DNA from: Rhizobium sp. 18055
GTDB taxonomy: Bacteria > Pseudomonadota > Alphaproteobacteria > Rhizobiales > Rhizobiaceae
Direction of reading: 5' to 3'
Assembly: GCF_902706285.1 (NCBI RefSeq)
Contig: NZ_CACSKD010000023.1
Span: 1 to 55,652, forward strand
Length of the DNA: 55,652 nucleotides
In this document: in pieces, positions 8,873 to 16,772 of the stretch
Position numbering within the stretch: the stretch's first letter is position 1
Layout of the letters: every line of letters starts with the position of its first letter
The notes under the pieces: generated by a model
What the model was told of the DNA's origin: nothing
Database searches by the model: none
What the model saw: the letters and a program-made list of their open reading frames with translations, nothing else
Program-made: the position numbers and the translations under genes

Positions 8873-10630
8873 ATGCAGATCATCAAGGTTGACCCACGCG
8901 CTCTGAAGGAAAACCCCGACCGGATGCGCCAGTCGAAGTCGTCGCCGCAGGCCGATGCGCTGATGCTAGCGACGATCAAGGCCGTCGGCATCGTCCAGCC
9001 GCCCGTGGTCGCGCCGGAAACCGATGGTGGAAACGGCTACATTATCGACGCCGGGCATCGTCGGGTGCGTCTCGCCATCGCGGCCGGTCTCGAAGAAATC
9101 GAAATCCTCGTCGTTGATGCAGCCAACGACAATGGCGCGATGCGTTCCATGGTCGAGAACAGCGTTCGCGAGGCTCTCAACCCCGTTGATCAATGGCGTG
9201 GCATCGAGCGCCTTGTCGCTCTCGGCTGGACCGAGGAAGCGATCGCCGTCGCTCTCGCTCTTCCCGTCCGCCAGATCCGCAAGCTGCGCCTGCTTGCCAA
9301 TGTGCTTCCAGCCATGCTCGAACAGATGGCGCTCGGCGATATGCCATCCGAGCAGCAGTTGCGGATTATTGCTGCCGCCAGTCAGGTCGATCAGAAAGAA
9401 GTCTGGAAGGCCCATAAGCCGAAGAAGGGTGATACGGCGCCATGGTGGCAGATCGCCAATGCGCTCACGAAGAAGCGCATGTATGCCAAGGATGCGAGCT
9501 TCGGCGATGATCTGGCTCAAGCCTATGGGATTGAGTGGGTTGAGGACCTCTTCGCGCCGGCCGACCAGGACGGTCGTTACACCACCAATGTCGAGGGCTT
9601 CCTCGGCGCTCAACACGAGTGGATGACGCACAACCTGCCGAAGCGCGGCGCGATCGTCGAGGTCAACAGCTGGGGCCAGCCGGAACTGCCGAAGAAGGGA
9701 TCCCAAGTTTACGGCAAGCCTTCCAAGTCCGACCATACGGCGTTCTACCTCGATCGTGACGGCAAGGTCCAGACGGTGCATTACCGCATGCCGGAGGCGA
9801 CGGAGTCGAACGGCACTGGCGGCCAGGGATCCGCAGCCGGTAGTGATGATGGCGACACGATCACTACTCCCAAGGCCCGGCCCGATGTGACCCAGAAGGG
9901 TCATGACATGATAGGCGACTTCAGGACCGATGCCCTGCACGATGCACTCGGTCGCGCGCCGATCGAGGATGACATGCTGATGGCGCTGATGGTCCTGGCC
10001 TTCGCCGGCCAGAATGTCCGCGTCGACTCCGGCGCAGATGGCACCTTCTACGGCGGCAAGCGCTTTTCGCGCCATGTCGTGGGCTTGTTTGACGAGCATG
10101 GCAAGCTCGCCTTCGATCAGGATACGCTTCGGGTCGCCGCCCGCTCGGTGCTGATCGACGTCCTCTCGTGCCGGCGGGGCATGTCGAACAGCGGCATGGT
10201 CGCGCGCATCGCCGGCGAGGCGATAGGCGCCGACGCGTTCCTGCCAAACATGGGCTCGGAAGATTTCCTCTTGTGCTTGTCGCGCCAGGCACTGGAAGCC
10301 TCTTGCGCTGAGGCATCGATCCAGCCGCGCCCGAAGGTCCGCGAAACCCGCGCCGCACTCGTCGAGCATTTCGCGTGCGAACACTTCGTGCATGCGTCGG
10401 CCCGCTTCGCGCCGCCTGCCGACGAGTTGCTCGAGTGGATCCGGGCAGGCGCAGCCACGGGTGTCATCGGCGCCACGCCCCAGGATGAAGGGGAAAGCCG
10501 TACCGATGATCCATCGGTAGATCAGCCAGAACACAATACCGACGATGTGGTCGAAGGCGAAACTGAGGATGCGGATCTGCCCGATCATGATGTGCATGAC
10601 GAAGACGTCGATCAGAGGGTTGCAGCATGA
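8873..10630 (+). CDS. ParB/Spo0J-like nuclease-domain protein, orphan (585 aa)
   Basis: Residues 1-110 form a ParB/sulfiredoxin-type N-terminal domain, with D-A-G-H-R-R-V-R-L-A at the position of the ParB G-E-R-R box, followed by the N-S-V-R-E-A-L-N-P-V-D segment and a helix-turn-helix-like region to about residue 170. The remaining 400 residues are much longer than in a partition ParB and end in a very acidic tail (D/E-rich, last 60 residues). It has no ParA neighbour, and a separate RepB partition protein exists on this plasmid, so it is probably not the plasmid partition factor. Such long ParB-like proteins recur in rhizobial conjugative plasmids. The ATG has AAGGA 9 bases upstream. The stop overlaps the next start. 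Confidence 0.75.
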   Translation: MQIIKVDPRALKENPDRMRQSKSSPQADALMLATIKAVGIVQPPVVAPETDGGNGYIIDAGHRRVRLAIAAGLEEIEILVVDAANDNGAMRSMVENSVREALNPVDQWRGIERLVALGWTEEAIAVALALPVRQIRKLRLLANVLPAMLEQMALGDMPSEQQLRIIAAASQVDQKEVWKAHKPKKGDTAPWWQIANALTKKRMYAKDASFGDDLAQAYGIEWVEDLFAPADQDGRYTTNVEGFLGAQHEWMTHNLPKRGAIVEVNSWGQPELPKKGSQVYGKPSKSDHTAFYLDRDGKVQTVHYRMPEATESNGTGGQGSAAGSDDGDTITTPKARPDVTQKGHDMIGDFRTDALHDALGRAPIEDDMLMALMVLAFAGQNVRVDSGADGTFYGGKRFSRHVVGLFDEHGKLAFDQDTLRVAARSVLIDVLSCRRGMSNSGMVARIAGEAIGADAFLPNMGSEDFLLCLSRQALEASCAEASIQPRPKVRETRAALVEHFACEHFVHASARFAPPADELLEWIRAGAATGVIGATPQDEGESRTDDPSVDQPEHNTDDVVEGETEDADLPDHDVHDEDVDQRVAA

Positions 10631-11520
10631 CTGCCGCCCTCAATTCGAACATGGCAGCATCCACCCCCGATCTTTCGGGGGTGGAGTTTGCCACCAGCGC
10701 GGACGGCCTGCCCGTCGCCCGCATCGGTGACCTGGTCCTTGCCATGGTCACATCACCGAGCGGGTTTGCTTTTGTTGCAAGCGCCGGTGCGATCCGTCGG
10801 CCACTCGCAGATCTGACGCGGGCAGAATTCATCGGGCATGACGGCCGGGTTGCCGATGAGGCCGAGTTCCGGGCGCGCGTTGCCGAGACTGCTGGTCACA
10901 AACGCGATGTGGCCAAGCTGAACCGCGTGCAAACCCGCATGTCGGTAAGCACACCATGGGGCGGATCGCAGAGGGCGGTTGTCTATGCCGAGGGCGTCGT
11001 CGCTCACCTGACATCAGGGCATGGCGGTTTCCATCTGTCGACAGAGCGCAATGCCAAGGTCCATCCGCTGCTGCGCAAGGATATGCCCTGGTACGAGGAA
11101 GACTGCGAATGGGCGATCGTCGCGATCAGTTTCCCGGACCTGTTCACCGCCTACGAGCGGTCGATGGCAGAAAAGACCTTCCGTAATACCTGGCCCGACG
11201 TCTGGGAGACGATCCGCGGTTGCTCGCTTGCCGAGGGTGAGAGCTGGGCCAAGGATCGCCGTGTGTTCGATCAACGCTATGCAGCGGACTACATCGTTAT
11301 GTCGGCAATCTTGTCCGATCAGCGCCCCGGCATGACGGAGGTCGTGGCGAAGATCGGCGGAGGCCATATCCGCGGTGGTGAAGAACGCCGCTTTCTGGTG
11401 GCAAGCGACGAATATGCGGTGCGGGGGCGGTTCGGCTTCGTCATCGATCTCGCTCGCCACGCTAAATATGATGGCCCCTCCTCCTTCCTTGGCTGGCGAA
11501 ACCGGGGGGATGGGTCATGA
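10627..11520 (+). CDS. Conserved plasmid hypothetical protein, DUF7007-like (297 aa)
   Basis: Starts within the stop of the ParB-like gene (ATGA overlap), so it is probably translationally coupled to it. The central part contains S-T-P-W-G-x-S-Q and a segment T-S-G-H-G-G-F-H-L-S followed by W-Y-E-E-D-C-E-W-A-I-V, which I associate with the DUF7007 family of rhizobial plasmid proteins; the family name is from memory. No membrane or signal segment is evident. Its own stop overlaps the start of the next small gene, giving a three-gene coupled unit. Confidence 0.65.
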   Translation: MTAALNSNMAASTPDLSGVEFATSADGLPVARIGDLVLAMVTSPSGFAFVASAGAIRRPLADLTRAEFIGHDGRVADEAEFRARVAETAGHKRDVAKLNRVQTRMSVSTPWGGSQRAVVYAEGVVAHLTSGHGGFHLSTERNAKVHPLLRKDMPWYEEDCEWAIVAISFPDLFTAYERSMAEKTFRNTWPDVWETIRGCSLAEGESWAKDRRVFDQRYAADYIVMSAILSDQRPGMTEVVAKIGGGHIRGGEERRFLVASDEYAVRGRFGFVIDLARHAKYDGPSSFLGWRNRGDGS

Positions 11521-11828
11521 TCGACATCCGCCTCTTGAGGCCGCTGGCGAAAGCAATCGGCGCCCGGCGCGAGACCCAGCGGCATCTCGATTGTCTGACT
11601 CGCCAGATTGCGGCGCGCGCCGGAAGACAGGCGACCACAGTGAAGGTCCGGAGCCGCGCGCGGTGCCGGCCCAATCCCCGTCTCTACCATAGGGAGATCG
11701 TCGACCGCCTTGCCTTCGAGCGCTGGGTCGAACTCGACATGATCGCCTGCAGGCTGGCGATGCAGGAGCAGGTCATCGGGGCGTTCCAGCGTCGCGACCG
11801 CGAGCCTGTGCTGCATCCGGCGATATAG
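11517..11828 (+). CDS. Small basic hypothetical protein (103 aa)
   Basis: An arginine-rich 103-residue protein (MIDIRLLRPLAKAIGARR at the start) whose ATG overlaps the stop of the upstream gene in ATGA, the strongest sign that it is real. The N-terminal half is strongly basic, the C-terminal half helical (WVELDMIACRLAMQEQVI). No domain recognised. The basic charge and its coupling to a ParB-like gene are compatible with DNA or RNA association, but that is speculation. Confidence 0.55.
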   Translation: MIDIRLLRPLAKAIGARRETQRHLDCLTRQIAARAGRQATTVKVRSRARCRPNPRLYHREIVDRLAFERWVELDMIACRLAMQEQVIGAFQRRDREPVLHPAI

Positions 11829-12210
11829 GAGGACCCGAGGCGAAAGGACCTGGCGATGTCCTGCCCGGCTGCGATGTCAACGTCATGGTGGGCTTGGCCA
11901 TGTCTGTCGCTTGCCTTGGGATTGATATCGGACCCGTGGCGGACTGCCCTTCTTGTACGCTGCGGTCTGAACCGGCGGCCGGTCGTTTCAAGGCCGCTTG
12001 CGCGCCGCGGGGCGGCCGATCCAGCCTCTCTGCGCGAGGGCAGGCTCGCGGTCTGCTCAGGCAAGACCTGCTGGCTCGCAACCCTGCCCTGCTGGCTCAG
12101 CCGAATCGGACCTGTGAAGCCGCCCGTCCCTTGCCGGTTCCTGGTCGTCCGCATCGAAGGGCAGACCGGCACGGGCCGGAACCGCTTCGGAAGCCAAGGA
12201 AGGAACAGAC
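11829..12210. other. 382-base stretch without a supported gene
   Basis: Open frames cross this region on both strands, but none has a convincing start or protein-like composition. I see no repeat or promoter of note apart from the ribosome-binding site of the gene at 12211. Confidence 0.4.
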
Positions 12211-12798
12211 ATGGCCAAGCCCTCTATCCCCAATCGCTCCAACGCACGGGTCTCGCAATCTCGACGCGCTACCACCCTCGAAATGGTCCGCCTCTCCTGC
12301 CCCGACGCCACCCAGGCGTCCAAGATCGCGACAAGCTTCGGCACGGCAGTCGTCGACAGCGAAGGCATCCGCAGCCTTCACGAGCGGCTGATCGTCGAGA
12401 CCGCCGAAAGCCTGTCCGAAGGCCTCGGCGAGAAGGCCATGCAGATCCATCTGCAGCGCATCGTCGGGGCCTTTGTCGGATCCGCGCATGGCGCCGGGCA
12501 ATTCTACTCCCGCGCCGTCACAGAGGCGCGCGACGCAACGGCCAAAGCCTCCAATGACGCCCGCGATGAGGACCTCGACGGTCCGGTCGGATACGATAGT
12601 GCCGCCCAGCGCAAGCGGGAGTTCGCGGCCGACATGGGTGTCCAGTCCCACGCGCTGCGCATGGCAGCCGAGGGCGCAGTGGTGGCCTATGAACAGGTCA
12701 TCGGCGAGATCTGGAAGCCCTTCGACCGGCCGGTCGAAAATCCGGGCGCATCGCTCGACCGCAAGGCGGCCGAAGCTCAGTTGGCCGCTTTCGGATAA
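12211..12798 (+). CDS. Conserved hypothetical plasmid protein (195 aa)
   Basis: A predicted soluble, largely helical protein (MAKPSIPNRSNARVSQSRRA at the start) with a central segment LSEGLGEKAMQIHLQRIVGA and an alanine-rich C-terminal half. AAGGAA lies 7-12 bases before the ATG. It sits alone between two intergenic spacers and is followed by an intrinsic terminator at 12806-12838, which suggests a monocistronic unit. I recognise it as the kind of protein recurrent in rhizobial plasmid backbones but cannot name a family or function. Confidence 0.6.
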   Translation: MAKPSIPNRSNARVSQSRRATTLEMVRLSCPDATQASKIATSFGTAVVDSEGIRSLHERLIVETAESLSEGLGEKAMQIHLQRIVGAFVGSAHGAGQFYSRAVTEARDATAKASNDARDEDLDGPVGYDSAAQRKREFAADMGVQSHALRMAAEGAVVAYEQVIGEIWKPFDRPVENPGASLDRKAAEAQLAAFG

Positions 12799-12805
12799 TA
12801 CGAAC

Positions 12806-12838
12806 GGCGGGGTTTCCCCCGCCCCTTTCTTCTTGTTT
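12806..12838 (+). terminator. Rho-independent terminator after the gene at 12211
   Basis: GGCGGGG (12806-12812) pairs with CCCCGCC (12817-12823) over a TTTC loop and is followed by a T-rich tail (TTTCTTCTTGTTT). Confidence 0.65.
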
Positions 12839-13073
12839 CGAGGCTGGCGCTTGCGGGCGCCGGCCTTGTCTCATGTCAAAATGAAAGCTGGGTGCGCGTC
12901 TGTCGCGGCCCGTCCCGCTCGGCGGTCCTGCAGGACCCGGGTGTCCATGCAACGGCTTCGCCGTCCTCCACGCTGTTGCGGCCGTTCCGGTGCATAGCCG
13001 CACCATCGGCCCCTGACTTCGGACCTCGTGACGGACCGCGACAGGCGGGGTCCTGAGAAAAGGAGAAGAAGTC

Positions 13074-14000
13074 ATGACGAGGAAAGCAGAATCGGACCGC
13101 ATCGACATCTATACGCGGATCACCGATCGGATCGTTGAAGATCTCGAACAGGGCGTTCGTCCCTGGATGAAACCATGGAACGCCGCCAACACGCATAGTC
13201 GCATCAGCCGGCCGATGCGCCACAATGGCCTCCCCTATTCCGGCATGAACGTGCTGCTCCTGTGGTCGGAGCAGGTATCGCGGGGATTCTCCTCCTCGAT
13301 GTGGATGACCTTCAAGCAGGCCCTTGAACTGGGCGGCACCGTGCGGAAGGGCGAAACGGGCTCGACGGTCGTCTTCGCCAGCCGGTTTACCAAGTCGGTG
13401 GCCGATGGAAACGGCAATGATGTCGATCGAGAAATTCCGTTCCTCAAGGCATATACGGTGTTCAATATCGAGCAGATCGAGGGTTTGCCTGACAGCTATT
13501 ATGCGCCGCCGGACAAGGTCCGGGATCCTGTCGAGCGAATAGAGAGCGCCGATCTCTTCTTCCGCAACACCGGCGCGGTCATCCGGCACGGCGGCAACCA
13601 GGCCTATTATTCGCCGATCATGGATCACATCCAGATGCCGCCCTTCGAGGCGTTCAGCGATGCAGCCGGATATGCGGCCGTCGTCAGCCATGAGGCGACG
13701 CACTGGACGGCGGCTGCACATCGCGTCGGACGTGACCTGTCGCGCTATGCGAAGGACCGGACGGATCGCGCCCGCGAAGAACTCATTGCCGAACTCGGTA
13801 GCTGCTTCCTCTGCGCCGATCTCGGCATCGCACCTGAGCTCGAGCCGCGGCCGGATCATGCATCCTATCTGCAGTCGTGGCTATCGGTTCTTGCCAACGA
13901 CAAGCGGGCGATCTTCCAGGCGGCAGCCCATGCGCAGCGCGCCGTGAGCTTCCTGCATTCCTTGCAGCCGGAAGCAGCGGATGTGAAGGCTGCGGCCTGA
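13074..14000 (+). CDS. ardC: ArdC-like anti-restriction protein with zincin domain (308 aa)
   Basis: The N-terminal 130 residues match the ssDNA-binding ArdC domain (YTRITDRIVEDLEQGVRPW, then S-G-M-N-V-L-L-L-W and W-M-T-F-K-Q-A). The C-terminal part is a zincin-like metallopeptidase with H-E-A-T-H in VSHEATHWTAAAHRVGRDL near residue 205 and a downstream glutamate in EELIAELGS. Full length for the family. ArdC proteins bind single-stranded DNA and protect incoming plasmid DNA from type I restriction. AGGAGAAG lies just upstream of the ATG. Placement beyond traCDG, on the side of oriT away from traA, fits a gene needed early in a new host. Protease activity is predicted only from the motif. Confidence 0.85.
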   Translation: MTRKAESDRIDIYTRITDRIVEDLEQGVRPWMKPWNAANTHSRISRPMRHNGLPYSGMNVLLLWSEQVSRGFSSSMWMTFKQALELGGTVRKGETGSTVVFASRFTKSVADGNGNDVDREIPFLKAYTVFNIEQIEGLPDSYYAPPDKVRDPVERIESADLFFRNTGAVIRHGGNQAYYSPIMDHIQMPPFEAFSDAAGYAAVVSHEATHWTAAAHRVGRDLSRYAKDRTDRAREELIAELGSCFLCADLGIAPELEPRPDHASYLQSWLSVLANDKRAIFQAAAHAQRAVSFLHSLQPEAADVKAAA

Positions 14001-14627
14001 CGTTCAGGTGCGGTCGTCACCAACAGTGGTGGCCGCGTGATCATCATCCCGTTCGTCCTTGAGACCTTGTGCGATGTCCTCATCCCCGCCTGCCCCAGAT
14101 TGGCCGCTTTTGAGCGTCGGGTTTGGGTTTCCGGACGGCTTGCGCTCGATGATGAACGGCTTGGTCTACTGACGCATTGGTCCTCCAGATTGCGATCCGC
14201 GCAACGATATCGCACCTGGTAGGTGGGGCAAGGTGGGCCGATGATGAGAGGCGCGTGTCCCCGACTGAAGCAAGCAGCGACGGTCGAAGCGGGGGATGGC
14301 GCAAGATGCCATTCGTGCCCAGGCGAGTTTGGCGGAACACCATTGCCATATCCCTTCACGCCAGAGTTTCCGGCAACCCATCTGCGAGCTCGATGAGGCA
14401 TGTCTGACCGGAGACCGGCTGCGCCTCGATCGTCTTCCCGCAACGGCAAGTCGTAGATTTCTTACCCCGGAAGGCTGCGCCTTCCTCCTCGCCCACTAAC
14501 AAATCTGCGACTTGCCGCCCTCCATTTCATTGCGGCCCTATTGGGTGCGGTCCGATCGTCACCGGTCTTTTGACAGCTATCGAGGTCGCGATGGGCGCGG
14601 CCCGAACACGAGAAAAGGAATACGACA
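14001..14627. other. 627-base non-coding stretch with a nested inverted repeat
   Basis: No open frame here has a credible start or composition. The notable content is the nested inverted repeat at 14445-14516, listed separately, and a similar phrase near both ends (GGTGCGGTCGTCACC near 14007; GGTGCGGTCCGATCGTCACC near 14546). Confidence 0.45.
14445..14516. repeat. Nested inverted repeat / candidate structured RNA or protein-binding site
   Basis: GGCAAGTCGTAGATTT (14445-14460) pairs with AAATCTGCGACTTGCC (14501-14516) at 15 of 16 positions. Inside it lies a second hairpin, GGAAGGC-TGC-GCCTTCC (14469-14485). Together they would fold into a long stem topped by a smaller stem. No T-run follows, so it is not a simple terminator. 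Confidence 0.6.
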
Positions 14628-14936
14628 ATGGCAACCATCGGCACATTCACCTCCACAGAAAACGGCTTCACCGGCTCCATCCGCACGCTCGCCCTCAACG
14701 TCAAGGCCCGCATTGCCCGGGTCGAGAACCCCTCCGACAAGGGCCCGCAGTTTCGCGTCTACGCCGGGAGCGTCGAGCTAGGCGCCGCCTGGCAGAAAAC
14801 CTCCGAACAGGGCCGCGACTACCTCTCGGTCAAGCTCGACGATCCGAGCTTCCCGGCTCCGATCTACGCAACGCTTGCCGAAGTTGAAGGCGAGGATGGT
14901 CTCCAGCTCATCTGGTCCCGCCCGAACCGGGACTGA
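14628..14936 (+). CDS. DUF736 family protein (102 aa)
   Basis: A complete DUF736 protein: MATIGTFTSTENGFTGSIRT at the start, a central K-G-P-Q-F-R-V-Y and G-A-A-W-x-K-T-S core, and a C-terminal Y-L-S-V-K-L-D-D-P-S-F-P-A-P-I-Y. The family is small, beta-rich and almost confined to alphaproteobacterial plasmids and integrative elements; its role is unknown. The ribosome-binding site AAAGGAA is well placed. Two hairpins follow, one of them a strong terminator. Confidence 0.9.
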   Translation: MATIGTFTSTENGFTGSIRTLALNVKARIARVENPSDKGPQFRVYAGSVELGAAWQKTSEQGRDYLSVKLDDPSFPAPIYATLAEVEGEDGLQLIWSRPNRD

Positions 14937-14948
14937 TTGACATCACGG

Positions 14949-15026
14949 GGCTCCGCCATCGGCGGAGCCTTCTCCTCTGCCGAGAAGTAAAGACGGACCC
15001 GGCATCGAGCCAGGTCCGTCTTTTTT
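14949..15026 (+). terminator. Tandem hairpins ending in a rho-independent terminator
   Basis: First hairpin GGCTCCGCC-ATC-GGCGGAGCC (14949-14969) with a weak T/C tail. The second, AAAGACGGACC (14989-14999) pairing with GGTCCGTCTTT (15013-15023), runs into TTTTTT. It ends the DUF736 transcript. The interval 15027-15273 holds no supported gene. Confidence 0.75.
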
Positions 15027-15273
15027 GGTGGCATACGGTTAGCGGGGAAGCTGCTCAGAATGAGCGATCGTACCAAGCGGGCATTTGCGGTCCGGTCGTC
15101 GGGCAGCAACTCATCGCCATCAGAATTTTCCCCGCCGCTTCGCGTCTCCTCGCGCGCCAAAATTCAGGTGTCGATAAGTCCTCCGCTTCGCTGCGGCCGT
15201 ACCGATGCAACCCTCCTTGTCCCGGCCTGCGGCCGATCCCTGCGATGTCCGCAATCGACAAGGAGAAACGACC

Positions 15274-15447
15274 ATGCAACGCCTCGCACAATTCCTGGCC
15301 GCCACAGGCCGCAAGCTTTCTTCCCTTGGCAAGGTTATCGGCCACTTTTTCCGCAAGGGCAAACTCGGCCTGAAGCTCGCGATCAAGATCCCGTTCTTCG
15401 TCGAGATCGAGATCTCCTTTGAAACAGATTGGAGCAGGCGCCGATAA
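15274..15447 (+). CDS. Small basic/hydrophobic hypothetical protein (57 aa)
   Basis: A strong ribosome-binding site (AAGGAG, 9 bases before the ATG) opens a 57-codon frame reading MQRLAQFLAATGRKLSSLGK, then a lysine-rich and an alternating hydrophobic segment (LKLAIKIPFFVEIEISFE). It could be an amphipathic membrane-associated peptide; the pattern is not a classical transmembrane helix. An open frame extends upstream to 15205 but lacks a ribosome-binding site. No family recognised. Confidence 0.55.
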   Translation: MQRLAQFLAATGRKLSSLGKVIGHFFRKGKLGLKLAIKIPFFVEIEISFETDWSRRR

Positions 15448-15483
15448 CGGCGTTGTGCAACGGCCAGCAATCGTGGGCCGGTT

Positions 15484-15996
15484 TCAGCACCAGGGCTGTC
15501 TACGGCCCGTCCAGGTTCTGGCCAGGCCTTCCGATACGAGGATATCACCGAGGCTCCTGCCGTCACGGATGAGGACGCGGAGCTTGCGACCGTACTTGTC
15601 TTCGTCGCGTCCGGGCCATGCGCGAAGCTTGAAGGAGCCCTGATTGACCAGTTCGATCAGGCGATCGGTCGCTCTATTTCCCAGCGCCAGCTCCGTTGCG
15701 CATTTCGGCTCGCTGATCTCGGGAGCGTCGATATCGGCAATGCGGATTTTTGCGCCCTCAATCCAGAGAGTATCTCCGTCCACGACGCAGGCGAAGCGAT
15801 CACCACCGAAACATTTCCGGTATGTCGTCTCCGGACTGATGACCAAGCTCGCAGCCTCGGCGACTGGAACGATCCCAAATATGTGAGCGCCCAGCGCACA
15901 GCCGGATACTGCGATCGCGACGATGATCTTTCTCACGGGATAACGGACCTCTGGCCGAAGGCTATGGTCATTCTGCTGCAATTCCATGGGTCTCAA
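15484..15996 (-). CDS. Secreted thermonuclease (SNase-like) family protein (up to 170 aa)
   Basis: After an N-terminal extension a clear signal peptide follows (RKIIVAIAVSGCALGAHIFG ... AEAASL), so the true start may be the GTG near 15945 (VRKII) rather than the ATG at 15996. The mature part is a staphylococcal-nuclease fold: V-V-D-G-D-T-L, R-I-A-D-I-D-A-P-E-I with the catalytic Asp/Arg/Glu pattern, and D-K-Y-G-R-K-L with the second arginine. It is predicted to hydrolyse nucleic acids in the periplasm. SNase-like genes are frequent next to tra modules of rhizobial plasmids. It stands alone on the minus strand, convergent with the small gene at 15274. Confidence 0.85.
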   Translation of the reverse strand: MRPMELQQNDHSLRPEVRYPVRKIIVAIAVSGCALGAHIFGIVPVAEAASLVISPETTYRKCFGGDRFACVVDGDTLWIEGAKIRIADIDAPEISEPKCATELALGNRATDRLIELVNQGSFKLRAWPGRDEDKYGRKLRVLIRDGRSLGDILVSEGLARTWTGRRQPWC

Positions 15997-16051
15997 TTTG
16001 AGTTCGATCCGTCAGAGATGGTTTTCATATCGCTCTTCGGTGAAGCTGGCG

Positions 16052-16336
16052 CTAACGCCGCTGCAAGCTGTCCCGGTACGTATGTTGAGCCGAGTTGATT
16101 GTACGGTATCCCCTGTGGCGTTTTTGCCTGACGAGATCGAGGAACAATTCAACCGCGTCTTTCTCTTGCTCGAAGTGATGAACCTTTAGCTGGCCTCTGG
16201 TTCCGATGCGTCCCCAGCGCCGCATAAGACAGGCCTCTCCGAAGAGGGTCGGTTCGATCGACATGGCATAGAAGCGCGCCATGTTTTTCTCAGCATTCGT
16301 GCGTTCGACATAAAGGTGATAGGGCTGGGCGATCAT
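16052..16336 (-). CDS. WGR domain protein (94 aa)
   Basis: Essentially a free-standing WGR domain: MIAQPYHLYVERTNAEKNMA at the start, then R-F-Y-A-M-S-I-E-P-T-L-F-G and the signature R-R-W-G-R-I-G-T-R-G-Q (W-G-R), followed by the F-L-D-L-V-R-Q-K-R-x-R-G-Y helix. WGR domains bind nucleic acid ends in PARPs and some bacterial proteins, but small stand-alone versions are uncharacterised. The ATG at 16336 begins the domain; the frame is open back to 16543 but with little coding character. Confidence 0.75.
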   Translation of the reverse strand: MIAQPYHLYVERTNAEKNMARFYAMSIEPTLFGEACLMRRWGRIGTRGQLKVHHFEQEKDAVELFLDLVRQKRHRGYRTINSAQHTYRDSLQRR

Positions 16337-16546
16337 GGTGAGAGAATCGCGCAATCGGGCCCATGCGTCCAACGAGAGTTGTGAATCGATGGTCGCGGAA
16401 CGATTCAGTTTTGTGAAGTATGGACAGAAGGAGCGCGGGGCGGTCCGCCTTTGGCGTACGGCTCTATTCGCTGAAGCGAACGAAGCCCAACTGTGGTCTT
16501 CGCCGATCCCGGTAACGATCCTCCCGCGATAGCCGACTTCCACTGA

Positions 16547-16744
16547 TCAGTATCCCAGGTAACCGAGAATATCGGCGCCACAATAGTCGGCTTGCTCGTC
16601 TGCATGAGCGATGACATCACCGGTCATGACATCCACCAAAGCGCTATCGCTGTCGCGAACGATTGCCTCAATTTGATGGATGCGGCATTCTTCGATTGCC
16701 TCTTCTGCCGTGACCTGTGCCTCGCAGGCTTCCCAATATCTCAT
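16547..16744 (-). CDS. Small acidic hypothetical protein (65 aa)
   Basis: An acidic 65-residue frame (MRYWEACEAQVTAEEAIEEC at the start, ending A-D-Y-C-G-A-D-I-L-G-Y-L-G-Y). The balanced protein-like composition and the position between WGR and traG on the same strand make it plausible, but the ribosome-binding site is weak and no family is recognised. Confidence 0.4.
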   Translation of the reverse strand: MRYWEACEAQVTAEEAIEECRIHQIEAIVRDSDSALVDVMTGDVIAHADEQADYCGADILGYLGY

Positions 16745-16772
16745 CGCTCGATCTTCGGGTCCGGGTTGTCCC

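Noticed and set aside
8966..10597. 543-codon open frame on the minus strand
   Set aside because: It is the antisense shadow of the ParB-like gene. The plus-strand frame has family motifs, a ribosome-binding site and coupled neighbours.
11856..12557. 233-codon plus-strand frame
   Set aside because: Its composition is unlike a protein (Arg/Pro/Ser rich, no motif), and it overlaps the better supported gene at 12211 in another frame.
14296..14499. 67-codon plus-strand frame in the non-coding gap
   Set aside because: It overlaps the nested inverted repeat, has no ribosome-binding site and no recognisable composition.
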